The notes under the pieces were generated by a model, which searched no databases, was not told the DNA's origin, and saw only the letters and a program-made list of their open reading frames with translations. A stretch of DNA of 64,000 bases from Kaistia soli DSM 19436 (GTDB lineage: Bacteria > Pseudomonadota > Alphaproteobacteria > Rhizobiales > Kaistiaceae), in contig NZ_FQUP01000002.1 of the NCBI RefSeq assembly GCF_900129325.1, forward strand, positions 793,844-857,843. The letters are read 5' to 3'. Made by a program: the position numbers and the translations under genes. Below are positions 61,851 to 64,000 of the stretch, in pieces. Positions within the stretch are counted from its first letter, which is position 1. Every line of letters starts with the position of its first letter.

Positions 61851-62665
61851 GCGCGGATGAAATCGCGCTCGATGCCGATATGCGTCAGTTCATCGTCGTC
61901 GGGCCCGTCATAGATCAGCGTGTACGGCCCCCGGAAGCCGGCCTCGGTCGCGGCCTTGAGGCAGGCGGCATAATCTTCGGTGTCGAGTGACCCGGACGAA
62001 AAATCGCCCTTGGCATGGCAGCAGACGGCACGCGGGAAGATCGCGGCGAGTGCCCCATATTTGCCGGGGCCGTCCCAATTGCCAAAGTCGCCGTTCAGTT
62101 TGACGCTGCCGTCGAGGCGGGCGAACAGGCCGTCGACATCATCAGGCGTCGCCAGGAGGTCGAACCAGTTCTCCGTCACCACCTCGACGCCGCGCGCCGC
62201 GCCATATTGGCCGATCCGGTTGAGGCCTGCTGCACTCCGGTCGAGTGCCTCGGGCGAGGGCTTCGCCTTGCCGGCGATGACGCGCGCCTTCTCGGCGCCA
62301 AGCGCCGCTGCGGCATCGATCCAACGCTCCATCCAGGCAAGGTCCCGTTCGGCGGTGGCCGGGTCGGAGGGATCGCCATATTCGATGAGAAGGGTTTGCA
62401 GCGTGACGCCGCTGGCGGCGAGGGCCGCCTTCAGCTTGGCGAGATAGGCGGCGTCGCGGCTCTCGATGTGAAACGAGCAGACTTCAACTCTGTTGATGCC
62501 GAGTGCAGCGACAACGGCCGGAAATTCGAGCAGCGTAATGCTGCCTTCGCCCCATGTGGGCTCGGCGACGGGTGTGACGTCGTGGTCGGGCCGGTTGGGC
62601 CAGGTTCGACCAAGCGTGCGGTGAAGGCTCCAGCTTGACACGGCCAGCTGCGGCGTCAGGTCCAT
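61835..62665 (-). CDS. Sugar phosphate isomerase/epimerase family TIM-barrel protein
   Basis: 276-aa AP-endonuclease-2-like barrel. Probable metal ligands are E of VEVVTENWFD, D of KLNGDFGNWD, H of VCCHAKGD and the C-terminal YDGPDDDE, an arrangement typical of the family. GGAGGAGAGG precedes the ATG. It is not close in sequence to the isomerase at 41470-42375. It starts 92 bp from the divergent dehydrogenase gene, so they may be co-regulated. Substrate unknown. Confidence 0.87.
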   Translation of the reverse strand: MDLTPQLAVSSWSLHRTLGRTWPNRPDHDVTPVAEPTWGEGSITLLEFPAVVAALGINRVEVCSFHIESRDAAYLAKLKAALAASGVTLQTLLIEYGDPSDPATAERDLAWMERWIDAAAALGAEKARVIAGKAKPSPEALDRSAAGLNRIGQYGAARGVEVVTENWFDLLATPDDVDGLFARLDGSVKLNGDFGNWDGPGKYGALAAIFPRAVCCHAKGDFSSGSLDTEDYAACLKAATEAGFRGPYTLIYDGPDDDELTHIGIERDFIRAYFDA

Positions 62666-62757
62666 CGTGTCCTCTCCTCCAATTGACCCGTAACCCTAGA
62701 ATGCCTCTCCCGCTGCGGCTACCCTCCCGCCCGAACGAATGGAGCAGGAGTTTTCCA

Positions 62758-63624
62758 ATGGCTAAGGTGGCGTTTCTCGGCCTCGGCGTGATGGGCTTCC
62801 CGATGGCGCGACATCTGGCGGCGGCCGGTCACGAGGTGACCGTCTACAATCGGACGGCCGCCAAGGCCGAGGCCTGGGTAGCCGCGCATGGCGGCGCTGC
62901 CGCCGCGACTCCGGCGCTGGCCGCACGCGGCCAGGATGTCGTCTTCGCCTGCGTGGGCAATGATGATGATCTGCGTGCCGTGACGCTCGGTGCCGATGGG
63001 GCTTTCGCGGAGATGGCGCCGGGCGCGGTCTTCGTCGATCATACAACGGCTTCGGCGGACGTAGCTCGCGAATTGCAGGCGGCCGCCGCCGAGCGCGGCT
63101 TCGGCTTTGTCGATGCGCCGGTTTCCGGCGGGCAGGCCGGCGCTGAAAACGGCGTACTCACCGTGATGTGTGGCGGCGAGCAGGCCGATTATGACAAGGT
63201 GGAGCCGGTGATCGCCGCCTTCGCCCGCGCCTGCCGCCTCCTCGGGCCGTCTGGCTCCGGCCAGCTAGCCAAGATGATGAACCAGATCTGCATTGCCGGC
63301 GTAGTGCAAGGCCTTGCCGAGGCGCTGCATTTCGGCAAACGCTCGGGCCTCGATGTCGAGGCGGTGATCGAGGTGATCTCGAAGGGTGCCGCGCAGTCCT
63401 GGCAGATGGAAAACCGCTACAAGACGATGAATGCCGGCTCGTTCGAGTTCGGCTTCGCGGTCGACTGGATGCGCAAGGATCTCGGCATCTGCCTCGACGA
63501 GGCGCGGAGCAACGGCGCGAAGCTGCCGGTGACGGCGCTCGTCGATCAGTTCTACGCCGATGTGCAGGCGATGGGCGGCAAGCGCTGGGACACTTCGAGC
63601 CTCATTGCCCGTCTGGAGAAGTAA
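62758..63624 (+). CDS. NAD(P)-dependent oxidoreductase, 3-hydroxyisobutyrate dehydrogenase family
   Basis: 288-aa beta-hydroxyacid dehydrogenase. GLGVMGFPMARHL (about residues 8-20) binds the cofactor, NRT (31-33) follows the second strand and suggests NADP, DAPVSGGQAGAENG is the substrate motif, and the catalytic lysine is in GQLAKMMNQ. Members reduce or oxidise 3-hydroxy acids such as tartronate semialdehyde, 3-hydroxyisobutyrate or succinic semialdehyde. CAGGAG is 8 nt before the ATG at 62758. A bidirectional terminator follows. Confidence 0.92.
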   Translation: MAKVAFLGLGVMGFPMARHLAAAGHEVTVYNRTAAKAEAWVAAHGGAAAATPALAARGQDVVFACVGNDDDLRAVTLGADGAFAEMAPGAVFVDHTTASADVARELQAAAAERGFGFVDAPVSGGQAGAENGVLTVMCGGEQADYDKVEPVIAAFARACRLLGPSGSGQLAKMMNQICIAGVVQGLAEALHFGKRSGLDVEAVIEVISKGAAQSWQMENRYKTMNAGSFEFGFAVDWMRKDLGICLDEARSNGAKLPVTALVDQFYADVQAMGGKRWDTSSLIARLEK

Positions 63625-63637
63625 GGCTCAATAGAGA

Positions 63638-63663
63638 AAGGCGCCGGATCGCTCCGGCGCCTT
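63638..63663. terminator. Bidirectional hairpin terminator
   Basis: AAGGCGCCGGA (63638-63648) pairs with TCCGGCGCCTT (63653-63663), loop TCGC. The stem is perfect over 11 bp and lies 14 bp after the dehydrogenase stop and 20 bp after the ManC stop on the other strand. Neither side has a long U tract. Confidence 0.75.
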
Positions 63664-63682
63664 CCCCATGACTTCGCAGCGT

Positions 63683-64000
63683 CTAGACGCGCGCGTACTT
63701 GTCTTCGAGGCGGACGATGTCGTCCTCTCCGAGATAGGAGCCGGTCTGCACTTCGATGAGTTCGAGCGGGATCTTGCCCGGATTGGCGACGCGATGGATC
63801 GAGCCGATCGGCAGATAGGTCGATTCGTTCTCGTTCACCGTGTAGACCTTCTCGCCCAGCGTCACCTCGGCGGTGCCCTTGACGATCACCCAGTGCTCGG
63901 CGCGGTGGTGATGCTTCTGCAGCGAGAGGATCGCGCCGGGATCGACGACGATCTTCTTCACATGGAAGCGCGTGCCACGGCAGATCGTCTCATAGGTCCC
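63683..64000 (-). CDS. Mannose-1-phosphate guanylyltransferase/mannose-6-phosphate isomerase-type protein (partial, 5' end outside window)
   Basis: C-terminal cupin isomerase domain of a ManC-like bifunctional enzyme. The frame is open to the end of the window and reads GTYETICRGTRFHVKKIVVDPG at its visible start, then HHHRAEHWVIVKGTAEV and GSIHRVANPGKIPLELIEVQTG, the standard type II mannose-6-phosphate isomerase pattern with metal histidines and glutamate. The GTG at 63961 is an internal valine, not the start. It would supply GDP-mannose for polysaccharide synthesis. Confidence 0.88.
   Translation of the reverse strand, partial: GTYETICRGTRFHVKKIVVDPGAILSLQKHHHRAEHWVIVKGTAEVTLGEKVYTVNENESTYLPIGSIHRVANPGKIPLELIEVQTGSYLGEDDIVRLEDKYARV

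Overview
This is a GC-rich chromosomal window from an alphaproteobacterium, most likely of the order Hyphomicrobiales (Rhizobiales); a Kaistia-like genus is a guess from gene content, not a demonstration. Supporting signs are the lptC-lptA-lptB-rpoN-hpf-ptsN run, an Hsp20-DUF1150 pair behind a heat-shock promoter and a ROSE-type RNA thermometer, the nth-DUF2244-Ada-like neighbourhood, and three separate sugar-type ABC transport clusters with IclR and LacI regulators. I see no rRNA, CRISPR array, insertion sequence or prophage.

Region 1-13958 is catabolic. It opens with the end of a CUT1 sugar importer (partial ATPase and its binding protein), a terminator, two tandem VOC/glyoxalase genes, an RraA-type aldolase gene divergent from an IclR regulator that appears to bind shared operator half-sites, and an SDR. 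A second unit (6105-13958) has an IclR regulator and SDR divergent from a CUT2 ribose-type importer with a Tat-exported binding protein, followed by a cupin, an AHL-lactonase-like metallo-hydrolase and another SDR. It looks like uptake, oxidation and lactone opening of an unidentified sugar-like substrate.

Region 14222-23526 is mixed housekeeping: tRNA-Leu(CAG) with its own promoter and terminator, adenosine kinase, membrane proteins (EI24/CysZ-like, DUF2214, EamA), a MazG-like pyrophosphatase, DNA repair genes (nth, an Ada-like fusion), a YeeZ-like SDR, a molybdenum sulfite-oxidase-like enzyme with a flavin reductase partner, and an alpha/beta hydrolase.

Region 23763-28848 is the classical translation cluster infC-rpmI-rplT-pheS-pheT, with infC starting at ATT. 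It is followed by a DHFR-like gene, DUF1150, Hsp20, a Gfo/Idh/MocA oxidoreductase and RNase D. Region 32400-37680 holds lipopolysaccharide export (lptC, lptA, lptB), sigma-54 (rpoN), the ribosome hibernation factor and ptsN.

Region 38302-44700 is a LacI-controlled CUT1 sugar operon (Gfo oxidoreductase, TIM-barrel isomerase, binding protein, two permeases) that has no ATPase of its own, divergent from its regulator around an 18-bp perfect palindrome. The remainder holds a small DUF883-like membrane protein, a BrkB-family protein, DedA, gyrB, an M3 oligopeptidase, a PfkB kinase, two recently duplicated nucleoside hydrolases with an unrecognised downstream gene, priA, a class A penicillin-binding protein, a J-domain protein, a second TIM-barrel isomerase, a 3-hydroxyisobutyrate-dehydrogenase-like enzyme and the 3' end of a ManC-type gene cut by the window edge.
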